Notes: generated by a model from the letters alone, not told the origin. A stretch of DNA of 13,162 nucleotides from an uncultured Bacteroides sp. (GCA_900551645.1 URWP01000051.1:1-13162), one strand, 5' to 3'; positions 7,022 to 13,162 are shown, counted from the first letter of the stretch. Numbers and translations: made by a program.

Positions 7022-7795
7022 ATGAAACCGATATTTTTCATTTTGACCTTATTAGGAATGATTTCATGTACCCGTTCTCCCCAATGGGTATTAATCTGGG
7101 AGGAAGATTTCAACGGATCCACTTTAGACACAACCGTATGGAGCCGAATTCCCCGCGGGGTAGCAGACTGGCAAAACACCCAATCATTCGATGACCGATG
7201 CTACGAAATGCGTAATGGGTTATTAGTTCTCAAAGGTATTGTAAACAATAATCTGCAGACTGATACCGCTACTTATCTGACTGGAGGAATATGGACTAAA
7301 GGAAAACATGCTTTCGAAGGTGGACGGATAGAAATACGTGCTCGATTGAAAGCAGCTAAAGGTGCCTGGCCTGCCATTTGGATGCTTCCATTTGAAGATG
7401 AAAAATATAAATGGCCAATGGGTGGTGAAATCGATATCATGGAAAGATTGAATTATGATTCTATTGCTTATCAGACCGTACACAACCATTATACACTTCA
7501 CCTGGGCATAAAAAACAACCCTAAACACAGTGCAACGGGACCTATTGATGTGAACACATTCAACGTTTTTGGCGTAGATTTATGGCCTGACAGCCTAGTT
7601 TTCCATATCAACGGAAAACAAACCTTTACTTATCCACGAATTGAGACTGATAAAGAAGGGCAATTTCCATTCAATATTCCCCAATATCTATTGATTGACA
7701 TGCAATTGGGAGGAAGTTGGGTAGGAGAAGTAAATCCGAAAGATCTTCCTGTCGAAATGGAAGTAGACTGGGTAAGACATTATCAATGGAAATAA
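7022..7795 (+). CDS. GH16-family beta-glucanase-like lipoprotein
   Basis: Glycoside hydrolase family 16 enzymes cut beta-1,3 and beta-1,3-1,4 glucans and some galactans by a retaining mechanism. The 257-residue protein has a short lipoprotein signal (hydrophobic residues 4-14, Cys16 in GMISC). The catalytic motif is GGEIDIME at 134-141, with Glu136 the expected nucleophile, Asp138 the helper and Glu141 the acid/base. The ExDxxE spacing is the laminarinase-type form. GAWPAIWMLP (114-123), GGRIEIRAR (100-108) and a C-terminal MEVDWVRHYQW strand are also typical. No carbohydrate-binding module is present, and the size is a bare catalytic domain. The residues after Cys16 (TRSPQ) lack an acidic export signal. 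No SusC/SusD, regulator or other glycosidase is nearby, so this is an orphan gene. Specificity cannot be read from sequence alone. Confidence 0.93.
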   Translation: MKPIFFILTLLGMISCTRSPQWVLIWEEDFNGSTLDTTVWSRIPRGVADWQNTQSFDDRCYEMRNGLLVLKGIVNNNLQTDTATYLTGGIWTKGKHAFEGGRIEIRARLKAAKGAWPAIWMLPFEDEKYKWPMGGEIDIMERLNYDSIAYQTVHNHYTLHLGIKNNPKHSATGPIDVNTFNVFGVDLWPDSLVFHINGKQTFTYPRIETDKEGQFPFNIPQYLLIDMQLGGSWVGEVNPKDLPVEMEVDWVRHYQWK

Positions 7796-7812
7796 TAACT
7801 ATATAATATAAT

Positions 7813-7847
7813 AAGAAAGGCTGCTAGAATGAAGCAGCCTTTCTTTT
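7813..7847. terminator. Bidirectional terminator between GH16 gene and fba
   Basis: AAGAAAGGCTGCT (7813-7825) and AGCAGCCTTTCTT (7833-7845) form a perfect 13-bp stem with a 7-base loop. A T-run closes it on the plus strand, and the stem's own A/T base plus ATTATA serves the minus strand. It lies between convergent genes ending at 7795 and 7872. Confidence 0.9.
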
Positions 7848-7871
7848 ATGTTTCAAAATCTGTAAGACAGA

Positions 7872-8879
7872 TTAGCACTGAGCCAACTTGTTGTCAGAAC
7901 CCAATACGTTGATAATTTTGTGCTTGTAAAGTTTTTCCATGTTATCACGAGCCGGGCCCAGATATTTACGCGGGTCAAATTCAGCCGGTTTTTCAGCGAA
8001 TACCTTACGGATAGCAGCAGTCATAGCCAGACGAGAGTCTGAGTCGATATTGATCTTGCAAACTGCAGATTTAGCAGCCTTACGCAACTGATCTTCTGGA
8101 ATACCGATAGCAGCTTCCAAGTTACCACCAAACTTGTTGATTGTGTCAACTTCTTCCTGAGGAACTGAAGAAGATCCGTGAAGAACGATAGGGAATCCCG
8201 GAAGTTTTTCCATTACAGCGTCCAATACAGCGAATTCCAATGGAGGAGGAACCAAACGACCTGTAGCCGGATCAACGTGGCACTGTTCAGGTTTGAACTT
8301 GTATGCACCGTGAGAAGTACCGATTGAGATAGCCAAAGAGTCACAACCTGTACGAGTAGCGAAATCGATAACTTCTTCCGGATTAGTATAAGTGTGGTGT
8401 TCTGCACTAACTTCATCTTCTACACCAGCCAATACACCCAATTCACCTTCTACAGTTACATCGAACTGATGAGCGTAATCAACAACCTTCTTAGTCAAAG
8501 CAACGTTTTCTTCGTAAGGCAGGTGAGAACCATCGATCATTACTGAAGAGAAGCCCATGTCAATACAAGACTTACACAATTCGAATGAATCTCCGTGGTC
8601 AAGGTGCAAAACGATTTCCGGATGAGCGCAACCCAATTCCTTAGCATATTCTACAGCACCTTCAGCCATGTAACGCAACAAAGTCTGGTTTGCATAGTTA
8701 CGTGCACCTTTAGAAACCTGCAGGATAACCGGCGATTTAGTTTCTACAGCAGCTTTAACAATAGCCTGCAACTGTTCCATGTTATTGAAGTTGAAAGCCG
8801 GAATAGCATAACCACCTTTGATAGCTCTAGCAAACATATCTCTTGTGTTTACCAGGCCTAATTCTTTGTAATTAACCAT
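7872..8879 (-). CDS. fba: Class II fructose-1,6-bisphosphate aldolase
   Basis: This enzyme reversibly cleaves fructose-1,6-bisphosphate into DHAP and glyceraldehyde-3-phosphate, in glycolysis and gluconeogenesis. The 335-residue protein has the zinc-dependent class II signature: HLDHGDSFE at 92-100 with Asp94 catalytic and His95 a metal ligand, and GELGVLAGVEDEV from 145 with Glu145. SIGTSHGAYKF at 185-195 supplies His190, and VLHGSSSVP at 232-240 supplies His234. Length and spacing match long-established class II enzymes rather than the tagatose-bisphosphate branch, although that branch cannot be fully excluded. Codon use looks strongly biased, as expected for a highly expressed gene. It is monocistronic, with a TATTTTTG promoter element at 8920-8927 and a shared terminator at 7813-7847. 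Confidence 0.96.
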   Translation of the reverse strand: MVNYKELGLVNTRDMFARAIKGGYAIPAFNFNNMEQLQAIVKAAVETKSPVILQVSKGARNYANQTLLRYMAEGAVEYAKELGCAHPEIVLHLDHGDSFELCKSCIDMGFSSVMIDGSHLPYEENVALTKKVVDYAHQFDVTVEGELGVLAGVEDEVSAEHHTYTNPEEVIDFATRTGCDSLAISIGTSHGAYKFKPEQCHVDPATGRLVPPPLEFAVLDAVMEKLPGFPIVLHGSSSVPQEEVDTINKFGGNLEAAIGIPEDQLRKAAKSAVCKINIDSDSRLAMTAAIRKVFAEKPAEFDPRKYLGPARDNMEKLYKHKIINVLGSDNKLAQC

Positions 8880-8919
8880 TGTTGTAAAATTTATTATTGT
8901 TAGTAATTAAATTCTTATG

Positions 8920-8927
8920 CAAAAATA
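8920..8927 (-). promoter_or_regulatory. Bacteroidales -7 element upstream of fba
   Basis: The minus strand reads TATTTTTG, an exact TAnnTTTG match, ending 40 bases before the fba ATG. The leader between is almost free of G and rich in A/T, typical of strong Bacteroidales translation starts. Confidence 0.65.
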
Positions 8928-8950
8928 GCAATAATTGTGAGAACTTCCTA

Positions 8951-8982
8951 CCTGCTCCCGAAAAAAAATAATAACGGGCAGG
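8951..8982. other. Inverted repeat upstream of fba promoter
   Basis: CCTGCTCCCG (8951-8960) and CGGGCAGG (8975-8982) can pair as CCTG/CAGG and CCCG/CGGG with a two-base bulge. The loop is a run of eight A plus TAATAA. It lies just upstream of the fba -7 element, outside the predicted fba transcript. It could be a protein-binding palindrome or chance. Confidence 0.4.
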
Positions 8983-9065
8983 AGACATTCCGTAAATAGC
9001 CAGCCCCATCCATACTCTATCGGGCAGATGCTATGTAGATATTACAAATCTTCCCTTCGACCGTT

Positions 9066-9100
9066 ACTTTTCTGAACACCTTTTTTATAAAAGGAAAAGT
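9066..9100. other. Nested inverted repeat in fba-rpmE gap
   Basis: CCTTTT (9079-9084) and AAAAGG (9089-9094) pair around TTAT. ACTTTT (9066-9071) and AAAAGT (9095-9100) extend the stem across a 7-base one-sided bulge. There is no T-tract after it on the plus strand. It lies 59 bases upstream of the rpmE -7 element and outside both predicted transcripts. Confidence 0.4.
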
Positions 9101-9158
9101 CAAATCGTCTGTGCCATAAAAAATTATTGTTTTTCTTTTACGTTTCAAATAAAAGCCG

Positions 9159-9166
9159 TATCTTTG
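9159..9166 (+). promoter_or_regulatory. Bacteroidales -7 element upstream of rpmE
   Basis: TATCTTTG is an exact TAnnTTTG match. Transcription would start near 9172 and give a leader of about 70 bases before the ATG at 9242. A clear -33 TTG at standard spacing is not visible; the upstream region is T-rich. Confidence 0.65.
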
Positions 9167-9190
9167 CAACCCGAAACAGACCATTACACG

Positions 9191-9215
9191 ATTGGTGTTA
9201 CCACATATTGCCAAT
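9191..9215 (+). promoter_or_regulatory. Possible small stem in rpmE mRNA leader
   Basis: ATTGG (9191-9195) can pair with CCAAT (9211-9215), optionally extended by a T-G pair, around a loop of about 15 bases in the 5' leader of the L31 gene. L31 leaders with autoregulatory structures are known in other phyla. This stem is too short to claim one here. Confidence 0.2.
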
Positions 9216-9241
9216 AATAACAATAAAAGTATATACTAAAC

Positions 9242-9496
9242 ATGAAAAAAGGTATTCATCCTGAAAACTACCGCCCGGTAGTATTTAAAGACATGTCAAA
9301 CGGTGACATGTTCCTGTCTCGTTCTACTTGTGCTACTAAAGACACAATCGAATTCGAAGGCGAAACTTATCCGTTGGTTAAGCTGGAAATCTCTAGCAGC
9401 TCTCACCCGTTCTACACTGGTAAATCTAAATTGGTAGATACAGCTGGACGTGTAGATAAGTTCATGAACCGTTACGGTAACCGTCTGAAAAAGTAA
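9242..9496 (+). CDS. rpmE: 50S ribosomal protein L31, type B (zinc-free form)
   Basis: L31 bridges the two ribosomal subunits. The 84-residue protein starts MKKGIHPENYRPVVFKDMS and ends with SSSSHPFYTGKSKLVD and then RVDKFMNRYGNRLKK, the L31 signature. It is the type B form: it is longer than the usual type A protein of about 70 residues, has the internal insertion, and has one cysteine (Cys30) in place of the CxxC/C zinc-binding set. Type B L31 needs no zinc. Many bacteria use it as the zinc-starvation paralog under Zur; here the promoter looks like a strong constitutive Bacteroidales one and no Zur-type palindrome is obvious, so it could be the main L31. It is a monocistronic unit with a strong terminator. 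The symbol rpmE2 is also used. Confidence 0.97.
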   Translation: MKKGIHPENYRPVVFKDMSNGDMFLSRSTCATKDTIEFEGETYPLVKLEISSSSHPFYTGKSKLVDTAGRVDKFMNRYGNRLKK

Positions 9497-9516
9497 TCTT
9501 ACACTTGAAGTAAAAT

Positions 9517-9557
9517 AGAAGCGAGCACTTTCTGCAGGAAGTGCTCGCTTCTGTTTT
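9517..9557. terminator. Strong bidirectional terminator between rpmE and recG
   Basis: AGAAGCGAGCACTT (9517-9530) and AAGTGCTCGCTTCT (9539-9552) form a perfect 14-bp stem, extendable by two inner pairs to a TGCA loop. GTTTTTAC follows on the plus strand and ATTTTACTTC on the minus strand. It serves the convergent rpmE (end 9496) and recG (end 9583). Confidence 0.94.
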
Positions 9558-9582
9558 TACATAAATCTATTTCCTACAACTT

Positions 9583-11682
9583 TCAGGAAATCACCGACCA
9601 GTTGACGTGTTTTTTCCGAAGTTCTTTCAATTGCTGCCACACGATGGCATTCTCCGGTTTCACCCCTTCCGGATCCTCTTCCAATAACTGCTCAGCTATT
9701 CCACGTACATATTGCAAAAGCTGACCGTCTCGTGCAATATCAGCAATTTTCAAATCGAAAGCTACTCCGCTCTGCTGAGTACCTTCCAAATCGCCAGGTC
9801 CCCGTAGCTTCAGATCAGCCTCAGCTATTTCAAAACCGTCATTAGTCTGTACCATGATTTCAATACGTTTTCGGGTATCTTCAGTCAACTTATATCCGGT
9901 CACCAACACGCAATACGATTGGTCAGCTCCCCGACCGACACGTCCCCGCAGCTGATGCAACTGTGACAATCCGAAACGTTCAGCGTTCTCGATGACCATT
10001 ACTGAAGCATTAGGTACATTTACCCCTACCTCGATAACCGTCGTCGCTACCATAATTTGGGTCTCATTACGTAAAAAGCGCTGCATCTCTTCATCCTTTT
10101 CAACCGGCTTCATCTTGCCATGAACCTTACTGACCTTATATTCTGGAAAAGCTTCGCAAATATGCAGATACCCTTCTTCCAAATTTTTGATATCCATCTT
10201 TTCACTCTCCTGAATAAGCGGATAGACAATATATACCTGCCTGCCTGCCTGTATCTGCTTTCGCATGAAAGCATAAAGAGAAGCACGACGATTGTCAAAC
10301 TGATGGATAGTCTGAATAGGTTTACGCCCCGGAGGAAGTTCGTCAATGATAGAAACATCCAAATCGCCATATAAAGTCATGGCCAATGTACGGGGGATAG
10401 GTGTAGCTGTCATAACCAGTACATGAGGCGGACAGGTATTTTTTGTCCACAACTTGGCCCGTTGGGCTACCCCGAACCGATGCTGTTCGTCGATTACCAC
10501 AAGTCCCAACGAAGCGAAATTCACCGTATCCTCTATCACTGCATGCGTACCGATAAGGATGTGTACCTCTCCCGTCAACAGACCTTTCAGGATAGCTTCC
10601 CGACGTTTTCCCTTCACGGTTCCCGTAAGCAACTCTACCCGAATCTCCATACCTTCGAGAAAATGACGGACAGTTTCATAATGCTGAGTTGCCAAAATCT
10701 CAGTCGGAGCCATCATACACGCCTGAAAGCCGTTATCCAAAGCTATCAGCATGGTCATCAGCGCGACCAAGGTCTTGCCGCTCCCCACATCGCCTTGCAA
10801 CAGACGGTTCATCTGACGCCCACTTCCCATATCCCGACGCATTTCCTTGATAACCCGCTTCTGTGCCCCAGTCAGCTGGAAAGGAAGATGCTTGGAATAA
10901 AAAGTATTGAATATTTCGCCTACCCGGCTGAATATCAACCCACGAAATTTATTTCTTCGTTCTTTGGTATAACGCAAGATATTCAACTGGACATAAAATA
11001 ATTCTTCGAACTTCAACCGGTACTGTGCCCGGCGAAGCTGCTCCGGATTCTGTGGAAAATGAATATAATACAATGCCTGGGTAAGCGGCATCAACCGGTA
11101 CTTCTCCACCAATGAAGGACTCAAAGTTTCCTCCAGCACCTCATGCTGAAGGACACCGAACAGATTCTTCATCAGTTTAGTCAGAGCATTAGAGTGCAGA
11201 TTGCCCCTCTTCATCCGTTCCGTCGTATTGTAATACGGCTGAAGTCCCATAGTAGAAAGTGTCAGTTCAGCCACCGGGTCAATATCCGGATGAGCGATGT
11301 TGATACGCCCGTTGAACACGGTAGGTTTTCCGAAAACGATGTATTCCTCGTTGGCTTTATACTTTCCGGTAATGAACTTCAGCCCTTGGAACCAGACCAG
11401 ATCCACAACACCGGTACCGTCGGAGAAATGACCGACCAGCCTCCGCTGCCGCCCTTCTCCCAGCGTCTCAAAACTCAAGACCTTTCCCCGCAATTGGATG
11501 TAAGGCATATTCCCGTCGATTTCACGGATGAGATACACCCGGCTTCTGTCTACGTACTTGTAAGGGAAATAATACAACAAGTCCTTGAAGGAATAAATTT
11601 CCAACTCCTTATTCAAGATAGCCGCACGTTGCGGTCCTACTCCCTGAAGATACTTGATGTCTCGCGTATTCAAATCGAACAT
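9583..11682 (-). CDS. recG: ATP-dependent DNA helicase RecG
   Basis: RecG is a superfamily 2 helicase that regresses stalled replication forks and remodels branched recombination intermediates. Taking ATG at 11682-11680 gives 699 residues, close to the family norm. In that numbering the N-terminal wedge/OB domain covers about 1-255, with YLQGVGPQRA near the start. Walker A GDVGSGKT is at 297-304, DEQH at 398-401, and the motif III region TATPIPRTLA at about 425-434. The motif VI region QLRGRVGRG is at 577-585, followed by the RecG C-terminal LRGPGDLEGTQQSG segment. The frame can be extended 7 codons to a TTG at 11703. I prefer the ATG because the conserved protein starts MFDLNTRDIKYLQGVG and an AAGGGG run sits just before it, though too close to be a normal ribosome-binding site. 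It follows ispD by 99 bases and is last in the operon. Confidence 0.96.
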   Translation of the reverse strand: MFDLNTRDIKYLQGVGPQRAAILNKELEIYSFKDLLYYFPYKYVDRSRVYLIREIDGNMPYIQLRGKVLSFETLGEGRQRRLVGHFSDGTGVVDLVWFQGLKFITGKYKANEEYIVFGKPTVFNGRINIAHPDIDPVAELTLSTMGLQPYYNTTERMKRGNLHSNALTKLMKNLFGVLQHEVLEETLSPSLVEKYRLMPLTQALYYIHFPQNPEQLRRAQYRLKFEELFYVQLNILRYTKERRNKFRGLIFSRVGEIFNTFYSKHLPFQLTGAQKRVIKEMRRDMGSGRQMNRLLQGDVGSGKTLVALMTMLIALDNGFQACMMAPTEILATQHYETVRHFLEGMEIRVELLTGTVKGKRREAILKGLLTGEVHILIGTHAVIEDTVNFASLGLVVIDEQHRFGVAQRAKLWTKNTCPPHVLVMTATPIPRTLAMTLYGDLDVSIIDELPPGRKPIQTIHQFDNRRASLYAFMRKQIQAGRQVYIVYPLIQESEKMDIKNLEEGYLHICEAFPEYKVSKVHGKMKPVEKDEEMQRFLRNETQIMVATTVIEVGVNVPNASVMVIENAERFGLSQLHQLRGRVGRGADQSYCVLVTGYKLTEDTRKRIEIMVQTNDGFEIAEADLKLRGPGDLEGTQQSGVAFDLKIADIARDGQLLQYVRGIAEQLLEEDPEGVKPENAIVWQQLKELRKKHVNWSVIS

Positions 11683-11722
11683 ACCCCTTACAGAATTTTC
11701 CAATGAGTTTTATTAACGTATG

Positions 11723-11771
11723 CAGAAAACGTGTCATCCGACGGATGATTCCGCCTCGACGACACGTTCTG
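11723..11771 (-). other. Nested hairpin between ispD and recG
   Basis: CAGAAAACGTGTC (11723-11735) and GACACGTTCTG (11761-11771) form an 11-pair outer stem with a two-base bulge. Inside, TCATCCG and CGGATGA (11734-11748) form a second perfect inverted repeat around a single A. The two folds share a few bases and may be alternatives. On the minus strand it begins 11 bases after the ispD stop and is followed by CATACGTTAAT, not a clean T-run. It may therefore be an attenuator, a processing site or a weak terminator limiting recG expression. Confidence 0.55.
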
Positions 11772-11781
11772 TATAACTTTA

Positions 11782-12444
11782 TCAAGCCAACACTTCTGCC
11801 ACCTTCAAATCAAAAGGTGTAGTCAGTTTGATGTTTTCCCGATTACCAGGAATGAGATGCACCGCATGTCCGGCAGCCTCCACCACCGAAGCATCATCCG
11901 TAAACATCGGCGAATAAGGCTGTGCATAAGCCTGCTTCAACAGCGACACCGTAAAAACCTGCGGGGTTTGTACCAACCGGTAACGGCTACGGGGAACCGT
12001 TTCACTTTCTGATTCTCCGACGAGCTTGCGCAGTGTTTCCACAACTTCTACGACCGGTATTACCGCCTCTTTCTGAGCAGCTTCCCGATAACAGTCACGG
12101 ATGACTTCCAGTGAAACAAAAGGACGGACACCGTCATGCACCCCCACCAGTCCTTCTTCATCCACCAATGCCAATCCATTCTTGACGGAGTGAAAACGGG
12201 TCTCCCCACCATCTGCGACGCGATGAGGTAAAGTAAAACCGTACGTTGTACAGAGTTTCTCCCAATATGCCTGTTGGTCAACAGGTAATACCAGAATCAA
12301 TTCGAGGTGCGGATCATAGGCATGAAAAGTCTCCAATGTACGCATCAGTACCGGCTTTCCTTTCACCGGCAGAAACTGCTTCGGAATCTCTCCGCCCATA
12401 CGCAGCCCTTTACCGCCAGCCACAATGATGACGTAATTCTTCAT
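11782..12444 (-). CDS. ispD: 2-C-methyl-D-erythritol 4-phosphate cytidylyltransferase
   Basis: IspD makes CDP-methylerythritol from MEP and CTP, the third step of the non-mevalonate isoprenoid pathway. The 220-residue protein shows the nucleotidyltransferase set: AGGKGLRMG at 9-17, PKQF at 21-24 with the catalytic lysine, DGGETRFHSV at 78-87, and VHDGVRPFV at 102-110. QTPQVF at 159-164, FTDDASVVE at 181-189 and NIKLTTPFDL from 204 complete the set. The TarI/ribitol-phosphate branch has similar motifs. The length and the isolated setting among housekeeping genes favour IspD, but TarI-type activity is not excluded by sequence alone. The ATG overlaps the stop of the upstream DJ-1-type gene by one base (TGATG), pointing to translational coupling. 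recG follows. Confidence 0.95.
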   Translation of the reverse strand: MKNYVIIVAGGKGLRMGGEIPKQFLPVKGKPVLMRTLETFHAYDPHLELILVLPVDQQAYWEKLCTTYGFTLPHRVADGGETRFHSVKNGLALVDEEGLVGVHDGVRPFVSLEVIRDCYREAAQKEAVIPVVEVVETLRKLVGESESETVPRSRYRLVQTPQVFTVSLLKQAYAQPYSPMFTDDASVVEAAGHAVHLIPGNRENIKLTTPFDLKVAEVLA

Positions 12445-12992
12445 CAGGCAATCAGCATTCCTTTTTTCACTTCAGCCACCTTTTCAGCGCCAACAAACTT
12501 CTCCAGAATGGCAAATCCGAACATCCAGGCTGCTCCCGGACCTTTGCCCAAAATGAAATTATCAACAACTTCTACCAGGTTACCGGTATATTCAGCTCCT
12601 TCCAAATACGTATCGAAACCCGGATAACAAGTAGCCTTCTTGCCTTTCAACAGACCACGCTTACCATATACCATCGGAGCGGCACAGATAGCAGCCAACG
12701 GTTTACCTGCTGCGGCAAAGCTCATAATCAGTTTGTCCAAGCCGGCATGTGCATCCAGATTGGTTGCTCCAGGCAGTCCACCCGGCAATACAATCATTTC
12801 CACCTCCGCTTCGTTCAAGTCCTCGAACAGCATGTCAGCCACAATAGGTACCTGATGTGAACTCGTTACCGTTTTGTTCCCGGTTACAGATACAGTCTTG
12901 ACATTCAGACCTCCCCGACGCAAAATATCCAGCGGGAACATGGCTTCCATTTCTTCGAAACCTTCGGCCAAAAAGATACAAATTGATTTCAT
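12444..12992 (-). CDS. DJ-1/PfpI-family protein
   Basis: This cytoplasmic protein of 182 residues belongs to the DJ-1/ThiJ/PfpI superfamily, whose members act as glyoxalase or deglycase-like enzymes, chaperones or oxidative-stress sensors. It has the DJ-1-subgroup start FLAEGFEEMEA (7-17), with Glu16 in the position of the conserved glutamate that tunes the cysteine. The nucleophile elbow is AAICAAPMVYG (100-110), with Cys103. PGGLPGATNL (70-79) supplies the oxyanion-side loop. No His follows the reactive cysteine (it is CAAP), as in DJ-1/YajL rather than PfpI proteases. It begins 3 bases after the tonB stop and overlaps ispD by one base, so it is embedded in that operon. The specific reaction is not predictable. 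Confidence 0.93.
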   Translation of the reverse strand: MKSICIFLAEGFEEMEAMFPLDILRRGGLNVKTVSVTGNKTVTSSHQVPIVADMLFEDLNEAEVEMIVLPGGLPGATNLDAHAGLDKLIMSFAAAGKPLAAICAAPMVYGKRGLLKGKKATCYPGFDTYLEGAEYTGNLVEVVDNFILGKGPGAAWMFGFAILEKFVGAEKVAEVKKGMLIA

Positions 12993-12995
12993 AAG

Positions 12996-13162
12996 CTATT
13001 TCAGTTTAAAATAATACGTAATCGTTCCACTCTGATTGTTTACACCATCCACTTCGTTGAATCTGGCCCGGCGTGCAGCTTCTTCTGCCGCACGGCGCAA
13101 TGCCGGATTCACGGTATTGGTACGTTTGTTAATGCTCGTGCTGATTACCCGTCCGGAAGGAT
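12996..13162 (-). CDS. tonB: TonB-family energy transducer, C-terminal end (cut by window edge)
   Basis: The last 55 codons of a minus-strand gene run from the window edge to a TAG stop at 12998-12996. The frame is open throughout and reads PSGRVISTSINKRTNTVNPA, then LRRAAEEAARRARFNEVDG, then VNNQSGTITYYFKLK. This is the C-terminal domain of TonB as found in Bacteroidales, with the GRV strand, the helix of Ala/Arg-rich repeats, and the final G-T-I-T-Y-Y-F strand. TonB spans the periplasm and passes inner-membrane proton-motive force from ExbB/ExbD to outer-membrane receptors of the SusC/TonB-dependent type. The N-terminal membrane anchor and proline-rich region lie outside the window. The DJ-1-family gene starts 3 bases after its stop. 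It is too short to be in the usual full-length ORF lists, but it is well supported. Confidence 0.88.
   Translation of the reverse strand, partial: PSGRVISTSINKRTNTVNPALRRAAEEAARRARFNEVDGVNNQSGTITYYFKLK

Larger units (their letters stand above)
8880..9241. other. 362-base divergent intergenic region between fba and rpmE
   Basis: This gap contains the two opposed TAnnTTTG elements (8920-8927 minus, 9159-9166 plus), a leader of about 70 bases before rpmE, and two inverted repeats (8951-8982, 9066-9100) lying between the promoters. The stretch from about 8983 to 9060 shows no gene, promoter match or repeat that I can support. A 68-codon minus-strand open frame at 9017-9223 crosses the rpmE promoter and has no protein-like features. 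Confidence 0.6.

Noticed and set aside
9017..9223. 68-codon minus-strand open frame in the fba-rpmE gap
   Set aside because: It crosses the rpmE promoter and leader, has no TAnnTTTG element in front of it, and the product (many K, I, F, Y) looks like translated A/T-rich spacer.
10423..11706. Two long plus-strand open frames (192 and 187 codons)
   Set aside because: Both are antisense shadows of recG, whose helicase motifs occupy the minus strand continuously.
1..13162. CRISPR array, tRNA/rRNA, prophage, toxin-antitoxin or defence genes
   Set aside because: No regularly spaced repeats, RNA gene signatures, integrases, transposases or defence-type domains were found in the genes or gaps.

Overview
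This window looks like an ordinary chromosomal stretch of a gut Bacteroidales bacterium, most likely Bacteroides or Phocaeicola. The evidence is: TAnnTTTG-type -7 promoter elements in front of several genes, A/T-rich translation starts without clear Shine-Dalgarno sequences, exported proteins of families I know mainly from Bacteroidales, a Bacteroidales-style TonB C-terminus, and the gene order hpt-adk-obg. It holds 13 genes, two of them cut by the window edges. I see no IS element, prophage, CRISPR array, tRNA or rRNA.

Left part (1-1742, minus strand): hpt, adk and the start of obgE form a purine-salvage/nucleotide/GTPase cluster read leftward from a TAnnTTTG promoter at 1735-1742. A possible weak terminator lies between adk and obgE. 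Divergent from hpt, nnr (bifunctional NAD(P)HX epimerase/dehydratase) is followed after 10 bases by a gene for an exported DUF4831-type protein, so the two are probably co-transcribed (1865-4427).

Middle part (4451-9557): single-gene units are separated by strong hairpins. They are an MFS permease with a large loop after its first membrane segment (minus), a DUF3332-type lipoprotein (plus), a small GH16 beta-glucanase-like lipoprotein (plus), class II fructose-bisphosphate aldolase (minus) and type-B ribosomal protein L31 (plus). Each of the three convergent pairs shares one symmetric hairpin that could terminate both strands (4451-4493, 7813-7847, 9517-9557). The two divergent pairs MFS/DUF3332 and fba/rpmE each carry TAnnTTTG elements facing both ways.

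Right part (9583-13162, minus strand): the 3' end of a TonB gene, a DJ-1/PfpI-family gene, ispD and recG are read leftward as one probable operon. tonB and the DJ-1 gene are 3 bases apart, and the DJ-1 stop and ispD start overlap by one base. The exception to tight packing is a 99-base ispD-recG gap with a nested hairpin.

Most genes are housekeeping: nucleotide metabolism, cofactor repair, glycolysis, translation, isoprenoid synthesis, recombination and outer-membrane energisation. I did not find a convincing undescribed system. The most useful open questions are the exported DUF4831 protein coupled to nnr, the MFSD1-like permease with its periplasmic insert, the two lipoproteins of unknown cellular role, and the long fba-rpmE intergenic region with inverted repeats outside both predicted transcripts.
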